64,000 bases of DNA from Lonicera japonica. Lineage: Eukaryota; Streptophyta; Magnoliopsida; Dipsacales; Caprifoliaceae. The stretch lies in the NCBI GenBank assembly GCA_021464415.1, contig CM038471.1, positions 72,518,851-72,582,850 on the forward strand, written 5' to 3'. Positions 1 to 12,500 of this stretch are shown in pieces (the stretch's first letter is position 1; the number at the start of each line of letters is the position of its first letter). The position numbers were made by a program, and so were the translations under genes. The notes under the pieces were generated by a model. That model searched no databases and was not told where the DNA came from. It was given only the letters and a program-made list of their open reading frames with translations.

Positions 1-957
1 AGCGTACTCTTTCAAGCCTTCGTTTGAACTTTGTTTGATTGTGAAGAGGTGGGTGGAAGGCTTAGACTGCTTTCTAGTCCCTAGGAAGTGAGTTACGAAC
101 TTCGTACCAAGCTCGTTCGAGCTCTGAATCGAGCCTGGGGATAGGCTGTTGCACCACATCCGAGCTGCCCCCTTGAGGGTTGTGACAAAAGCCCTGCATA
201 TGATACCATCTGGGACACTCTGGAGCCCTATTATATTTCTAAATTGCTGCCAATGGTCCACTGGATCGGTTGAGCCATCATATGACTCTAGAGCAGGTAG
301 TTTGAATCTGTTTGGGACTGCACATGTCTGGATGTGCGTTGCAAATGGGGATTCAGAATTCCTTACCAAAGTTGCTGCCGAGCTCCCTCCAACGTGGCCT
401 ATAGTTTTCATCATTTCGGCCAGCTGGGCTTTCATTTCTGATCTGAGCCTCTCCTCTACTTCTTCAACAGAGCTCTTGTTCGAGATCCTATCGAACACAG
501 ACCCTCGAGGTCTGGTATTGGTCTCCAGAACTGGTGGAATAGGGGGGCGACCTCCTCTGCTCACACTTTGTCTTTGAGCATCTCCTTCGGAGCGTTTTTC
601 TCGAACAACATTAACTTGTGGATTTCTTTTTGGAGATGGTAGGGGAGCTGTAACAGAGAACTCATCATAAGAATCTCCTTGTTCAGAACTGGATTGGTCG
701 GCATCAGACCCACTGGGCCTGCTTCGATTCCTCATATACCTCCGGCGGCGTTCTCTCAGCCTTTTAATGGCTGGGATTCGCATAGGGGATAGGGGAGCCG
801 GTGCAGAAACAGGGGTCGGAGGCGATCCATCTCTTGAACTGTACGAATGAGATTCTCTTTGAGCCATCAATCTGTCAATCCGGACCTGGAGAGCAGTTTG
901 TTGAGCCATTAAGGCTATCAGGGGGTCTGTTTGGTTGGTGTCTCCTGACTGGGACAT
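1..957 (-). CDS. Gag polyprotein of a Ty3/gypsy-type LTR retrotransposon (partial, runs off the left edge)
   Basis: An open frame of 319 codons starts at the ATG complementary to 955-957 and continues without a stop to base 1. It opens with MSQSGDTNQTDPLIALMAQQ. A basic and proline/serine-rich stretch follows (RERRRRYMRNRSRPSGSD). Near the left edge it enters the conserved gag core: FKLPALESYDGSTDP, then DHWQQF, then FVTTLKGAARMWCNSL. That core is typical of plant Ty3/gypsy capsid proteins, which package the element RNA. The start lies 76 bases inside the LTR edge, after a primer-binding site, as expected for this class. No frameshift or stop is seen, so this part of the element may be young. 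The zinc knuckle, protease and pol would lie outside the window. The superfamily call rests on the gag type and primer-binding site, not on a visible pol. Confidence 0.85.
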   Translation of the reverse strand, partial: MSQSGDTNQTDPLIALMAQQTALQVRIDRLMAQRESHSYSSRDGSPPTPVSAPAPLSPMRIPAIKRLRERRRRYMRNRSRPSGSDADQSSSEQGDSYDEFSVTAPLPSPKRNPQVNVVREKRSEGDAQRQSVSRGGRPPIPPVLETNTRPRGSVFDRISNKSSVEEVEERLRSEMKAQLAEMMKTIGHVGGSSAATLVRNSESPFATHIQTCAVPNRFKLPALESYDGSTDPVDHWQQFRNIIGLQSVPDGIICRAFVTTLKGAARMWCNSLSPGSIQSSNELGTKFVTHFLGTRKQSKPSTHLFTIKQSSNEGLKEYA

Positions 958-1012
958 GGTGAATGTATGGTTTTTGGCTTTTTGAGAAGCGTGTGACTTT
1001 AAGGAAATGTCT

Positions 1013-1030
1013 TTCCCACAGACGGCGCCA
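1013..1030 (-). other. Primer-binding site of the gypsy-type element
   Basis: Read on the minus strand the sequence is TGGCGCCGTCTGTGGGAA, three bases inside the LTR edge. The first nine bases match the complement of the 3' end of plant tRNA-Asp (TGGCGCCGT); the rest diverges. This position and sequence are usual for first-strand priming in plant gypsy elements. Confidence 0.75.
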
Positions 1031-1116
1031 AACTGATGGTGTCAAAATCTAGAACAGATAATTGACGACCGACCAATCAATGAATAATGGTGAATTAGAG
1101 GTTTAATATTGAATTG

Positions 1117-1303
1117 TAACTGTGAATAGTGATTGTGAACAGTATCATCGTATATGTGAACAGTGATTGTGAACAGTATCACCGTATATGTGAACAGTGG
1201 TTATGAACAGTAAATGTGAACAGTACCTCTGAACAGTGACTCTGAACAGTGACCGTGAACAGTACCACCGTATATGTGAACAGTGACTGTGAACAGTACC
1301 GGC
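1117..1303. repeat. Tandem array of a GTGAACAGT motif inside the LTR
   Basis: More than a dozen copies of a roughly 12-bp unit with core TGTGAACAGT follow one another. A spacer ATCACCGTATA recurs to give a higher-order period of about 33 bp. The array lies downstream of the LTR TATA box in the element's transcription direction, so it would be transcribed as part of the leader. Confidence 0.85.
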
Positions 1304-1714
1304 AGAAACTGATTAAAAATAAAGATGAACACGAGACGTTTTTTATTAAGGTAGGTTCCCCCGGTAGCGCTTATGCTAGTCCGGCAGTACGTCCTCCTTT
1401 TGTGTGTGCTTGCTTTGTATTAGCTCAAAGGCAATCAATTCGGATGATAATACAAGCTACCAATCTCTCTCTTTCTTTCTATAATTTCCTTAATTCTATT
1501 TATAAGTATAGAATTAGGATTACAACTATTTCAACAGAATAAATAATAAACTGTGTAGGAGAGAGAGTGTATAAGGATTGGTATTTTTTTTGGGGTATGA
1601 AAAGAGAGAGTATAAGACCCTCAAAAATTGGCTTGTATTTAGGAAAGAGGGATGGATATTGGGAGAGAAGGAAGAGATGTTTTTGGTGTCTCTTGAATGA
1701 ATGAATGAGGGGGG

Positions 1715-1723
1715 TATTTATAG
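1715..1723 (-). promoter_or_regulatory. TATA-like box of the gypsy-type LTR
   Basis: On the minus strand this reads CTATAAATA, a canonical plant TATA box, in the middle of the LTR. Transcription would start about 30 bases further along toward lower coordinates, near 1685. Confidence 0.5.
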
Positions 1724-1760
1724 GTAAATGTAGAAGGGTATAAAGGTAAATTTGGTAATG

Positions 1761-1868
1761 TATATGATGTGTATGCTTAGGTCACATGTATTCTAGAATG
1801 TATATGATGTGTATGCTTAGGTCACATGTATTCTAGAATGTACATGATGTGTATGCTTAGGTCACATA
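1761..1868. repeat. 40-bp tandem repeat inside the LTR
   Basis: Two full 40-bp copies (1761-1800 and 1801-1840) and a partial third begin TATATGATGTGTATGCTTAG. The first two are identical. They sit upstream of the TATA box, in the U3 part, where such repeats often carry enhancer activity. Confidence 0.85.
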
Positions 1869-2084
1869 GGTAAAAATGGTATTTTACTGGAGGTAAAAAA
1901 TGGTATTTTACTGGAGGTAAAAATGTTGAATTACCTTTGTATGCCAATGATAAAATTAATATTTAACCCCATCAACATGAAATTAAACTTAACAAAAAAT
2001 ATATTTATTTTAAAAAAATAAATTAAAACACACCCTATTTACTATACTATATGTATAAATATAAACTCACTTTTTCACTCCTAG

Positions 2085-2772
2085 CAGAGGCGAAGTTACT
2101 AAGGGGTAGGGGGCAGGCGCCTCCCCGTTAGTTTTGAATTTTTTTTTACTATATATTGGATATTTTTTGAAATATATATATATATATATAAAGGTTTATG
2201 TGTAGCAAAAATAAACTTTATGTAACTCTAAGGGGCAAAACTTTAGGAGCCATTTGAAAACTTTTAAATTTCACAAATTAAATAAATCAAACCCATGTCT
2301 CCACGATCTCATTATCACAATCACACAGTTGCTTGCCTGCTTCTCTATTCTTTATCTCTCTCACTTGCCTTTCTTTGTCTCACTCACACAAATATACAAC
2401 TATGTTACCACAACCACGCGCACAACCCACTATATTTTTAGGTATATTTTTCGGATCTACTTTTTAAAATTAAGAATTATTTTATTCCTTCATTACTTGC
2501 ATAATATTAGTTTTGTTTCTTTATTAATTGCCTAATATCAAGTATATTTCTTGAACATTTGATTAATTGTTGAATATTTGGTGATTTAGGTCTAAATTCG
2601 TAATTGTTGAATATTAGTTATATACTTATAATTATTTAATAATTTATTTTATTCTATTAAAAACAGTATTAATGGACAAGTTTTAAATAGTATTAAAATT
2701 TTAAACTTTAAATATGAGTTAGTGTGCTTTAAATTTTGCCTACGGTTGACTTAAATCCTAGCTTCACCACTG
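2085..2772. mobile_element. Non-autonomous hAT-like element
   Basis: The left end reads CAGAGGCGAAGTTAC. The complement of the right end reads CAGTGGTGAAGCTAGG, an imperfect terminal inverted repeat of the CAGNGGCGNAGC type common in plant hAT elements. Flanking 8-mers ACTCCTAG and CCTCCTCA share five positions, as an old 8-bp target duplication would. The interior is AT-rich with no transposase. Confidence 0.6.
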
Positions 2773-4497
2773 CCTCCTCACATGTTGTAATTATATTGTA
2801 TCATAAAGGTATTTAAAGAAAAATGTTATATTACTGTAGAGTCGAGTAAAATGGACAAAATTTATGTGAACTCGAACTTAAACCATTTGAACTCAAACCT
2901 TTTTTGATTATAAAAGAAAAAAGAAATAATTCACCTTATATTGAGATTTGCTTAGTTGAAATCATGCCATTTTCGATCCCTAATTGTAACGGAAGTGCAC
3001 TTAGACAAACTTAATTTATTTTACCACTATTTGAATAATAGGCATACAATAATATTTTTAAATTTTGTTTAAGATTAAAAATTAAAATTAATGTTGTAGT
3101 GAAAAATTTAATTATTCTTACTCTCAAATTTAGAGTATACTAATACTTTTTGAGAACGATGTTAAAATTAATTTATCTGAGAAATAGCAAAGTTAGAATA
3201 AGAATTCTTAATATGAGATAAAAAATAATAAAATTAAGAGTAGTTATAGATATAAAAAAGTAACAAAAAATATGATTTTAGATAATGTCGCCAATTACAT
3301 ATAGGCACAATCAAATCGTGCCGTAGGCACGGGCATTATCTAGTATATTAATATTATTTGAAGTATAATAAGCGATAGATAAAATATATGCACAATGAAA
3401 TAGTTAATATTCAAGAAATATGTGCGAAATTAATTAAAACATAAAATATTATAAAACACTTATGCATCGCTCGATTTATATATTTGTTACTTAAAAAGAA
3501 CAGTTGAACCAATTAATAATGCCATTTCACGAGGATATTTGCACCAAAGGTGCTCTAGTATAACTGAACTACTTTAACGGGTGCTTCTATTTATTTCTTC
3601 ACACTACCCAATTTGAACTCATGAGTGCCAACATGTCCTTAAAATAAATAAAATATTATTTTCTAATTTGTTTTTGCAAAAATTGTTTGCAACGAGGGGG
3701 TTTTGGCCCATTTCCAGTAAAAAAAGTTAGAACCAATTAATGCCATCAGCCACGAGCAACAAGGTGAGTTGAGAAATTCTAAAGTAGGATAAGTTTGTAT
3801 CGGATTATGTTTTCAATTCCTAGTTGGTATAGGCTTGTTTGTTTTGTAGTCATATATATATATATATATATATGAAGTTTCGGCTTGTTTTATCTACTTT
3901 ATATTTGAATTCTAAAGTTAACGAGAATTCAGATAAAGACTAGAAGTATAGAAAAATCTCTTTAAAAAAGAATTAATGGGTTCATAATTGTAATCGAATC
4001 CTTACAATGGATAATGTACATTCAACTGCTTTTATCTCTCGGTTAAATTACAAAAATTAATTTTTTTTGTGGAGGAGAAAATTAATTGGGCTGGGTTAAA
4101 ATCACCCTTATACATTAATTGCTTAAAGGTTTAATGTTAACTCATTTACAAATTTTTGAACAATATTTTATCCATGAAAGAGAAAACCGCAATCTTTTAT
4201 TTCAAAAAATAGACAAGAGAGTTTTTATTTAAACCCAATTTTCATAAAATTTGTTTAATTCTTTATCTTTTAAAAATGTTGTTCATGTAAAACGACCATT
4301 TATAACCTAACGTAATAGCTGATCAAAAAAAAAAAAAAAACTAACGTAATAGGTAATGTCTAAGATATCTTGAAGATTTTATAAGCTAACCCATCTTTAT
4401 ACACCCACCCATAAACTTATCTCTTCTTTCATCTCTTCAGCCATCTTTTTTTCAAATCCTACATTTAAGACCCCACACCCCGAAACCCCATTGCCAT
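2773..4497. other. AT-rich intergenic DNA
   Basis: No coding potential is recognisable on either strand. The stretch holds A/T runs and a TA microsatellite at about 3850-3872. Confidence 0.6.
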
Positions 4498-5684
4498 TAG
4501 GAATGGCTACGGCGCAGTTTCGAGGCGGTTTTGCTTAAACCTGAAATTGAACCGTATTCTTTTGTCTCGCACCGAAACTGCAACGGTCTTTTTTTTTGAA
4601 ACGGAAATTGATCCAAATTAATTTATGGTTAACCGATCCGAACCGCCCCGCCCCGAATAACTATTATTTTAAGCTAAAAATAAATTTTATACATTAAATC
4701 TAAACACACAATTAAACTTCAAACAAATTAAGTAGGGTGAGACTATTTACAACCTCCATTTATCTCACTAACACCCCCCCATTTAATTTTGAATAGATCT
4801 ACTTTTAAACACGCCCTTTATATCTCACAAACACCCCCCTCAATTAACATATTTACTCTAAGGTAAAAAAATTAATCTATCAATTTATCCATGGGTAATA
4901 AATTAATCACACACTTTAAAACACCCCCCCTTATATCTCACTATCTCCCCACTTTGGCCGAATTTATTCCATTTACTCTCCCCACATTAGGAGAGTAAAT
5001 AGCATATGTTCTCCCCACATGAGGAGAGTTTAATTTTAAAATTTTTCGGTGGATTTAAAAGCCAATCTCCTCACTTTAGCCGAATTTATTCCATTTACTC
5101 TCCCCACATCAGGAGAGTAAATATCATATGTTCTCCCTACATCAAGAGAGTTTAAGATTAATTTATTACCCATGGATAAATTGATAGATTAATTTTTTTA
5201 GTTAAGGTTAATTATATTTTTAAAGTGTGGTTAATTTTAATTAAGGTTAATTATATTTTTAATTACATACTTTATATAAATTACTTAAAGTAAATAGGAG
5301 AGGTAAATGGGGGGTGTTAGTGATCAAAAAATTAGATTTAGGGAGTGTTTGTGAGATGAGAGGTGTTAGTGAGAGAAATGGAGGTTGTAAATAGTCTCAC
5401 TCATTAAGTATCCATTCTTCAAAAATAATATATATGTTTTCATATAAAATAATATTTTTATATATATATATTTTCATATAAAATAATATTTTTATATATT
5501 ATTTATATATATATTCGGGGCGGTTCAGGACGGTTTTTAGAAGAAAAAAAATCGAAACCGAAATCGCGGCGTTTTTTTTTAAAAACCCGAAACCGAACCG
5601 GTCTAAAAAAATTATCCTAAAACTGCTCCAAACGGATTGGATCGGTTCGGTAACCCGGCGGGTTGGTTTTTTTTGCCACCCCGA
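4498..5684. mobile_element. Foldback hAT-like element, host of a nested element
   Basis: ATTGCCATTA occurs directly on both sides (4490-4499 and 5685-5694). Taking 8 bp (ATTGCCAT) as the target duplication leaves ends TAGGAATGGC and, complemented, TCGGGGTGGC. The outer arms, about 4500-4670 and 5510-5684, are GC-richer and roughly complementary, with repeated AACCGAACCG-like words. The middle is occupied by another inserted element (4735-5402). No transposase is encoded. Confidence 0.65.
4735..5402. mobile_element. Nested foldback MITE with 8-bp target duplication
   Basis: ATTAAGTA flanks both sides exactly (4727-4734 and 5403-5410). The ends are GGGTGAGACTATTTACAACC and, complemented, GAGTGAGACTATTTACAACC. 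Complementarity continues inward through much of the 668 bp, including AATCTATCAATTTATCCATG near 4875 matched in reverse near 5175. A block with GGCCGAATTTATTCCATTTA is repeated directly near 4955 and 5080. It is non-coding and hAT-like by duplication length. Confidence 0.8.
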
Positions 5685-5843
5685 ATTGCCATTACCCCAG
5701 CCACCTTCCCTGCCACCACTTTTCCCCAAATTTTAAATCACCTTTTGGCCGCCCGTGTTTGGATAGAAGAAAAAGTGAAGCAAAATTAGTTTTTCAGCAT
5801 TTTTTTTATTTTTATTTTTGCATTTAACTTTCAACAGACATTT

Positions 5844-6272
5844 AGGATCTATTTAATAATAAAATAAAGAATTTTAATTTTTGTGAAAAGTTAGAAAAGA
5901 GTTCACCATTATGGTGAGATGCTCACTTTCTTTTTGACTTTTTCAGTTTTTCTATTGAAAAAAAAAATCTTTTGGAGTTGAAGAGCAGAATTTTCAAAAA
6001 AAAAATAAGAAGATATTTCGATACTACTATAACCTTTATTACTATAATAATAAGATTCTTTTCCATAAGCACTCATAAATGTAATTTTATGAATATAATA
6101 AGAAGTCGTATACAAAAGTATATAATTCTTGTTATATGATGGAGGACATCTAAGATTTCATAAAAAATATCAGATGGAGATTATCATCACAACACTCAAT
6201 TTATTTTTTAACTTTTCACAAAAATCAGTTAATTTTATTATCATTCTTTATCTTGTTTATCAAACGAGTCTT
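5844..6272. mobile_element. MITE of the TTTGATAA family, copy 1
   Basis: The left end AGGATCTATTTAATAA and the complement of the right end AAGACTCGTTTGATAA match. Complementarity continues inward past GTGAAAAGTTAGAAAA. Four further copies of this family occur in the window. There is no clear target duplication. Confidence 0.65.
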
Positions 6273-6453
6273 GATTCATAGATCTCATACTAAAACAATT
6301 TCTCCTGATTATGTTAAATTCAGATTTGATTAAATATTTAGACAGAATAATAGTTAATTTGATCGTGAGTTTAGGTGGGGGTTTGAGTTAGGGTTTATGA
6401 GTTTCATTTGATTTTTGTTAACTGAAATAGTAAAGGCTAAATTGGGTAAAAAA

Positions 6454-6707
6454 AGGGTAAAAGACCAAAAAGTATAATGAACTTTACGCTTTTTTACAAA
6501 ATGAGCAACATACTTTTTTTTCAACAATTTTCATAATGAACTTTAAATTTATTTACATTTTGGATAATATGTCATGGTACAGATGGCTCTCACACTTACC
6601 CACTTTGTAAAGAAATTAAAAGTTCGTAGTCAAAATTGTCGAGAAAAAAATATGTTACATATTTTGTAAAAAGTGTAAAGTTCATTGTACTTTTGGGTTT
6701 TTTTGCT
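6454..6707. mobile_element. Foldback MITE
   Basis: The two halves of this 254-bp segment are near-complementary. The left arm carries AGTATAATGAACTTTACGC and the complemented right arm AGTACAATGAACTTTACAC, and the match runs on for about 100 bases. It would form a long hairpin. It is non-coding. Confidence 0.75.
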
Positions 6708-9590
6708 AAATTTTTTTTTGGATAAACTTAACAAAACAATCTCTTACTGTGGGCCAGATTAGCTTAAATATAGGTTTAAATGAATTTTTCTAAGCAAAAA
6801 GCACACCATCAAACTAAAAGCAAATTTTTTTAGAAGCCTAATTGACTTGTTTACAAGTTGATCGACACTTGATAAAACTGAATACAACCATGGTCCATGA
6901 CTCCATGGACATCCGTAGTATAAATTTATATTATTAATATAAATTCTGAATATTATCACCTTTTTAGGGGCGTTTAAGATCCGGTTCCCGAATTTGAGAA
7001 TTTTTAAGATGCGGTATCTCAACTTTCTTGAAAGGATGTGGTCCTTGGAGATACTCTTGTTATGGTATTTGCCTCTGACAATAACTCAGATACTGATTTT
7101 CTCTGCGTAAATACTAATATTTCTTGGTACAAATTAATACTAATTTTCTCGGAAATACTAGTATATGTGCTGAGAAATACTAAAGATACAAAAAATATAG
7201 TATTTATAGAGACAGTATTCTTTAAAAAAAGTTAAGATATCGCGCTAGAAAAATATTTGAACTTTTTTTTTTCTTAGAACAGCTTCCAAGTACTTTATTT
7301 ATGTAATGGATGTGTAATTATCAACACAGTACCTGATGATGATGAAAATATGAAGTGCAATTCATTATGTCTTGATATAAAAGCAAAAGCTACCCCCCCT
7401 TACATTATTTCTCAATATAGGTGTAATCCTCCTCTATTACCTTCAATTCATTATCACCACCTTGCTTAGTAATCCATCATTTCTTCCAAAGCAAGCAAAA
7501 CTCATCCCAAATTAATTACACAAAAATACTCTCTCTCTCTCTCTCATGATCAAGATTATACATTCACTGAATTTTTGCATACTCGCGATATGTATGCGTT
7601 GTAGATATAAATGATATAAAAGAAATAAATTTAAAAAGTAATAAGTGGTTCACTGGTTGATGTATTTTATAACGAAGTTTCATGCTAAACTTTGTTCCAG
7701 AATTACTTGTCTTACCCATTTTAGAGTCAAACTCCCTCTATCTCTCTCTCTCTCTACAACATGTATATTTAGCACTTTGAATTTATCACAAATGCTACGT
7801 ATGTGTTAAGTACTGTAAAGTATCTTCATTCGATAATAAATGGAGGCTAACATATTACTGTAAGGTCAATAAGAGTTGTTTACAAATTTATTTAGTTAAA
7901 AGAATAAAGATCAAACGCACACAAAGAATACGAGATTTTTGTATGGATGGTTCCCCCATATCAATGATTAATTTGGTGTACGTTCACTTGGTGTTGTTTG
8001 GACATTTTATTAATGGACAAGATGCATTGATCGATCTTTATTCCTTTAACTAAATTTGCAAAAAACGTAACACGTACATATATCTAGTAAAATTACACAC
8101 ATTATTAGAAAAATATACAAAGATGTGTATACGTATACATGTACGTATATCTAATAAAATCAATCTACTTAATTATAATAAATAAGTATCATAGATTTGT
8201 CCAAGGCATATAGGAAACATTTAATTAATGTAAAAGGTAGTGCCCTATATATTTGGTCCAATTAATAGACAATTTTAATTAATAAATTAAAATAATATGT
8301 TAAATTATTTCTTTTCTTTTTCTTTTTAAAATATGAGTCTTATACAGTCTGCAGGGTTAAGAAAAAGAAAGGGTAAGAAATGGTAAAGCGTGCTTTGGTT
8401 TGATAATTGATATCATTTGCTCAGCCATAAAAAGCACAAACGATTCGGTGTAAAGCAAAACAAAAATATATGCTCTGTCCCAAACCCTCACTTATTGGAG
8501 TAATTAATTACTTACAGCCTCTCCCGCAATTCCCGCATTTGGCTAGCCTCGGCTCGGCTTGCATAATTAATATGGCTTTGTCGGCTTGGCTTGCTTACTA
8601 CGGGCGAAGTGAGAACAAAAAGCACCATAAAGTGTAATTTTATTACCAAATATATCACCAAATTAAACATGAATACACCACATATAACCATATATCCTAA
8701 TATATACATATAACTAGTGTCGAGATTATATATAATTTAAAATTTCTTATATCATCACCCTGTATATACTAACAATTTATGCTAGAATTTGTAATCAAGG
8801 CATATATATCCATATCATTGAATTGGGCATTTTATTCCCAAAAATAAATAAATAAATAAATTCACAATTATCGAAACATATGATTTTGTCCCGGACAGAT
8901 ATACAAACCAAACAGGAAAAAAAAATGGAAATACGGAAAACTAATCACTCCTTAATTTCCTAAACAACCCATGCAAGTAATATTTCTACAAAATATATTT
9001 ATATATATAATAAATTAATATTTTTAGGCAATTGCAGAATAGCTGTGCATATATGTATATATATATATGCATCTTGAAGAAAAAATATTAGGGAGACAAG
9101 AAGATGGGACATTCAAGATATTTAAAAGATTTTGTAAAAGACTTGTTATAATTTACGTGGTAAATAATTCGTTTTGCTAAGGAGAATTTTTTGGTTCGAT
9201 CCCTCACTCCCTTCTCCCTCCCCTTAAATAAAACTAGGCATGCCACATGCATTTCCTGTAAGTAAAAAGAAAAAACATGGAGATCTTGTAAATGCAGAAG
9301 ATCTCGTTCAATTCCTATATATGTCAAGATAATTCTTATTATGAGTCTATACTACATCATATTAGTGTCAAAATTAATGTTCATTAAAATATTTTTCTTT
9401 CTGTTTATTTATTTTTAATATGTGCACTTAAAACATATGTACCTAATATCATAACCCTTTTAACTATTTGATTGGCTCACTTGCTAAGTGGCTAACTCTC
9501 ACCAAAAAGCAACGTCTCTTTTCCCCTAGTTTAAAAAAGCCTCCAAACTCCCTTCCCCCATGCCACACAATTTCTCTCTCTCTCTCTCAA
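6708..9590. other. Intergenic DNA upstream of the LEA_2 gene
   Basis: It is mostly AT-rich with CT microsatellites near 7530-7545 and 7738-7756 and a TA run near 9056-9068. A GC-richer pocket at about 8515-8610 contains GGCTTGGCTTGC-like words but no recognisable gene. The final 20 bases, a CT run just before 9591, look like the 5' leader of the next gene. Confidence 0.55.
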
Positions 9591-12500
9591 ATGACTAATC
9601 ACAAAATGGAGAATGAAGAAGAAGCCCTCTTCCGATCCTACCCTTACGCCCTCTACTTCGTCCAAAGTCCCTCCACCCTTTCCCACGCCAACACCTCCAC
9701 CACCTTCCACTCCCCTCTCCGCTCATCCGAAAACTTTCCGGCCAAAACCCACCCCTCCGCCCAACAACTAGCCCTCTCTCACTACTCGTCCTCTCGCGGA
9801 TCATCCAACAACTCCTTCTTGCGCGACAAGAATAAGATCGGGCCATACGATCTTCAAAGCCATGGTACTGGGGTGGATAGTGGCCGCCATCAGATCGAGG
9901 GGGTTACTGGTGGTGGAGAGGAGGAGGAGGAGGAGGAGGAGGGGGAAGATGAGGAGTGGTATTTTGGAAAGAAAAAAAGAAGGGGGTGTTGGTGGAGGTA
10001 TTTTTCTTATAGGAATTCATCGTCTTGTGTGTGGATATGTTTGCAAATAGGTTTGAGGCTAATGGTGAGTCTCGGGGCTGCATTGCTTGTTTTCTATATT
10101 GCTACTAAGCCTCCACCACCCATATTGTCTGTTAAGGTACATTGTTCTCTCTCTGCATTACATGTATGCGCGCAGTCACTAGATTTTTTATTTTTTTTTT
10201 GAACCCACCCATGAAGTCACCAGAATTTATGTCGCATTGAATACGTGTGCAATTTAAATCTCGTCAATAATTGTTTTTAATAGATAGATTTTAAAAAATT
10301 ACGTGCATGATAAAATACGCGAGAAAAGGTCATGCTTTCAAAATCACTAGTATACTGTACCAAAATAGCCATGCTTTACGTTGAAAAACAGGGACCCCAT
10401 GAGAAAATTCCCATCCCATCCGTCGTGGGCCAGTCTATTGGAGTGTCGCTAATCTATGGGCCGAGATAAAATGCTAGAGTTGTGGCCTACATAACAACGA
10501 AAGTCTCCACTTTTTAACAAATTTCGGACCATAACTTAAAAATTTAAAATTAATTCACAGATTCTCTTATTTTTATATATTGTTTTGAAATAATCTTATT
10601 GTATGATTTATATTCTTAATTGGCGCAATTTTATTTGAATCTTCAATTGACGGGTTGCAAGTACCCTTATTATTGTATATTGTTTGAAGGATCTCATTTC
10701 CTAATATGTGGTATATAATATCAATACTTGGTAACAAATATATTCACTCTAATTAATTGAAAGGGTGAAAATTTAGACAGATTATCTAAACTTGAGTCTC
10801 CTCCCCCATCCTCTTGATCCCTTCATTGAACTTCTTGAATCTAGCCACCATTTTTATTAAAAAAAATTATTAGCAATTTTATTAATTTTTTTTCCAGATA
10901 TTTATTTCGTCCACTCATATTTATATATATTTAGTAAGTTTCTTTTTAGAAACATGATCAATGTATCTTCAAGTTATATTGTTGTTTGGACCATAATCAT
11001 GTAGTGAGGAGAGTTCTAATTAATTTCTTATCGCTGCTACTTAATTTAAGACTGCACGCTAATTAAGTAATCACGTTTTTAGTCTTAATTAAATTAATTA
11101 GTAGGGAAATATGAGAACTCTATGTTAAGCAATTACTAATTTTTTGATATATACTTTCCTTTTTTTTTAGTGTTTACTAAATTAATATTTTAGTATTGAA
11201 TAATTAATTAAATAATATTTGTTAATTTGTTTGGTAGATGGGTGGAATTGGTGAATTTGGATTAGGGGAGGGAGTAGATGGAAGTGGGGTGACAACGAAG
11301 ATACTAAGCTGCAACTGCACAGTGGAAATGGTGATAGACAACAAGTCTAAGCTCTTTGGCCTCCACATTCATCCTCCTTTCTTGTCTCTCTCCTTCACTA
11401 ATATCCCTTTTGCGTTCTCACATGTAAGTATATATTCTGGAGTATCTACACACACGTACGATGCGTATATATATATATACGACTTACATATAAATAATTT
11501 AAATAAAAAATCAATCGGATCCAACTGATAAGCTGCGTAGGGTTTAAGCATAACTTCAACTTTTTTGGCAATAAATGTTTGAAAGTTGTTGCATACCCAT
11601 TTTCTTAAGAAAAAGAAGAACGTAGTTGGGGAGGCACATATACATTTTGATTTGGGAGAGATCTCAAATTCAAGTCTCATTAACGAGATTTGGGGTGAGT
11701 TTTCGTTATTTAGAGTAAAAAGAGAGAGACTTAGGCTATATTTGATAATATCATATATAAAAAAAAAAAACAACTAATTTAAGTGAAAAGATAAAATAAA
11801 GTTTAGGAATGTGGTGAGATATTATCCATCTCTCATGCTTATTTTTTCCTCTATTCTCTTTTATATTTTGTGAAAAATATTTCTTCATCACCACTCAAAA
11901 AAAAAATCTGGAGAAGGCAGCAAAAAGTAAGAGTTAATCTCATAACATCACTAACCTTATTTTTCATCTTCACACTTAAATCATTATTTTATTTTTTATG
12001 TTGTTATCAAATGGAGTTTTAGATCTCCATTTTTTTGGGAAAGAAGAAGAAGAAGAAGAACTTGGGGGATAAAATTGAGAATTCAAAATTATAACACTAT
12101 CAATACAGATTATATATAGAGCTATCACACAGGCTTCCGTGCACGTACACAGAAAGCCAAACTCAAGAACTCTTTTGAACAAGAGCAAAATAAGTTTTTC
12201 TATGGAAACACGCATTGAAAAGACATCTATAGAATACTATTGACACGTTGTTAATATATTGGTGATCTATCATGAATAAAAATTACATAAAGCTTAATGC
12301 TAACCAATCAGATGATACACTATTGTATCTTTAAAATATATCCTCAAATGTCTCCTGCTAATTTTTATTTTGAAAATACTTTTATACTAAAATTACTATA
12401 TTTTCCGAAATTGGGGTGGGGGATCTTTTTCACACCTAATCAAATATGTGACACCAATAATAACTGGGAATATATCCATAAATTGGATCACGAGAGGCTA

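Larger units (their letters stand above)
1034..1974 (-). repeat. 5' LTR of the gypsy-type element
   Basis: The 941-bp block is bounded by TGATGG at 1034 and CCATCA ending at 1974, the short inverted ends expected of an LTR. It abuts the primer-binding site. It contains two internal tandem arrays and a TATA-like box. The partner LTR and target duplication lie outside the window, so the outer edge at 1974 is inferred from the terminal motif only. Confidence 0.75.

Noticed and set aside
1117..1303. CRISPR-like or centromeric satellite reading of the GTGAACAGT array
   Set aside because: The unit is only about 12 bp and lies within an LTR, so it is an LTR-internal tandem repeat.
9175..9240. tRNA-like words (GGTTCGATCCC) at 9192-9202
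   Set aside because: No cloverleaf, acceptor stem or anticodon arm can be formed around it.
9468..9590. In-frame upstream ATG that would extend the LEA_2 protein by 41 residues
   Set aside because: The added residues do not resemble the family N-terminus, and the stretch ends in a CT run typical of a 5' leader.
11369..11773. 134-codon minus-strand open frame in the LEA_2 gene
   Set aside because: It overlaps exon 2 and intron on the opposite strand, is low in complexity and has no motif.
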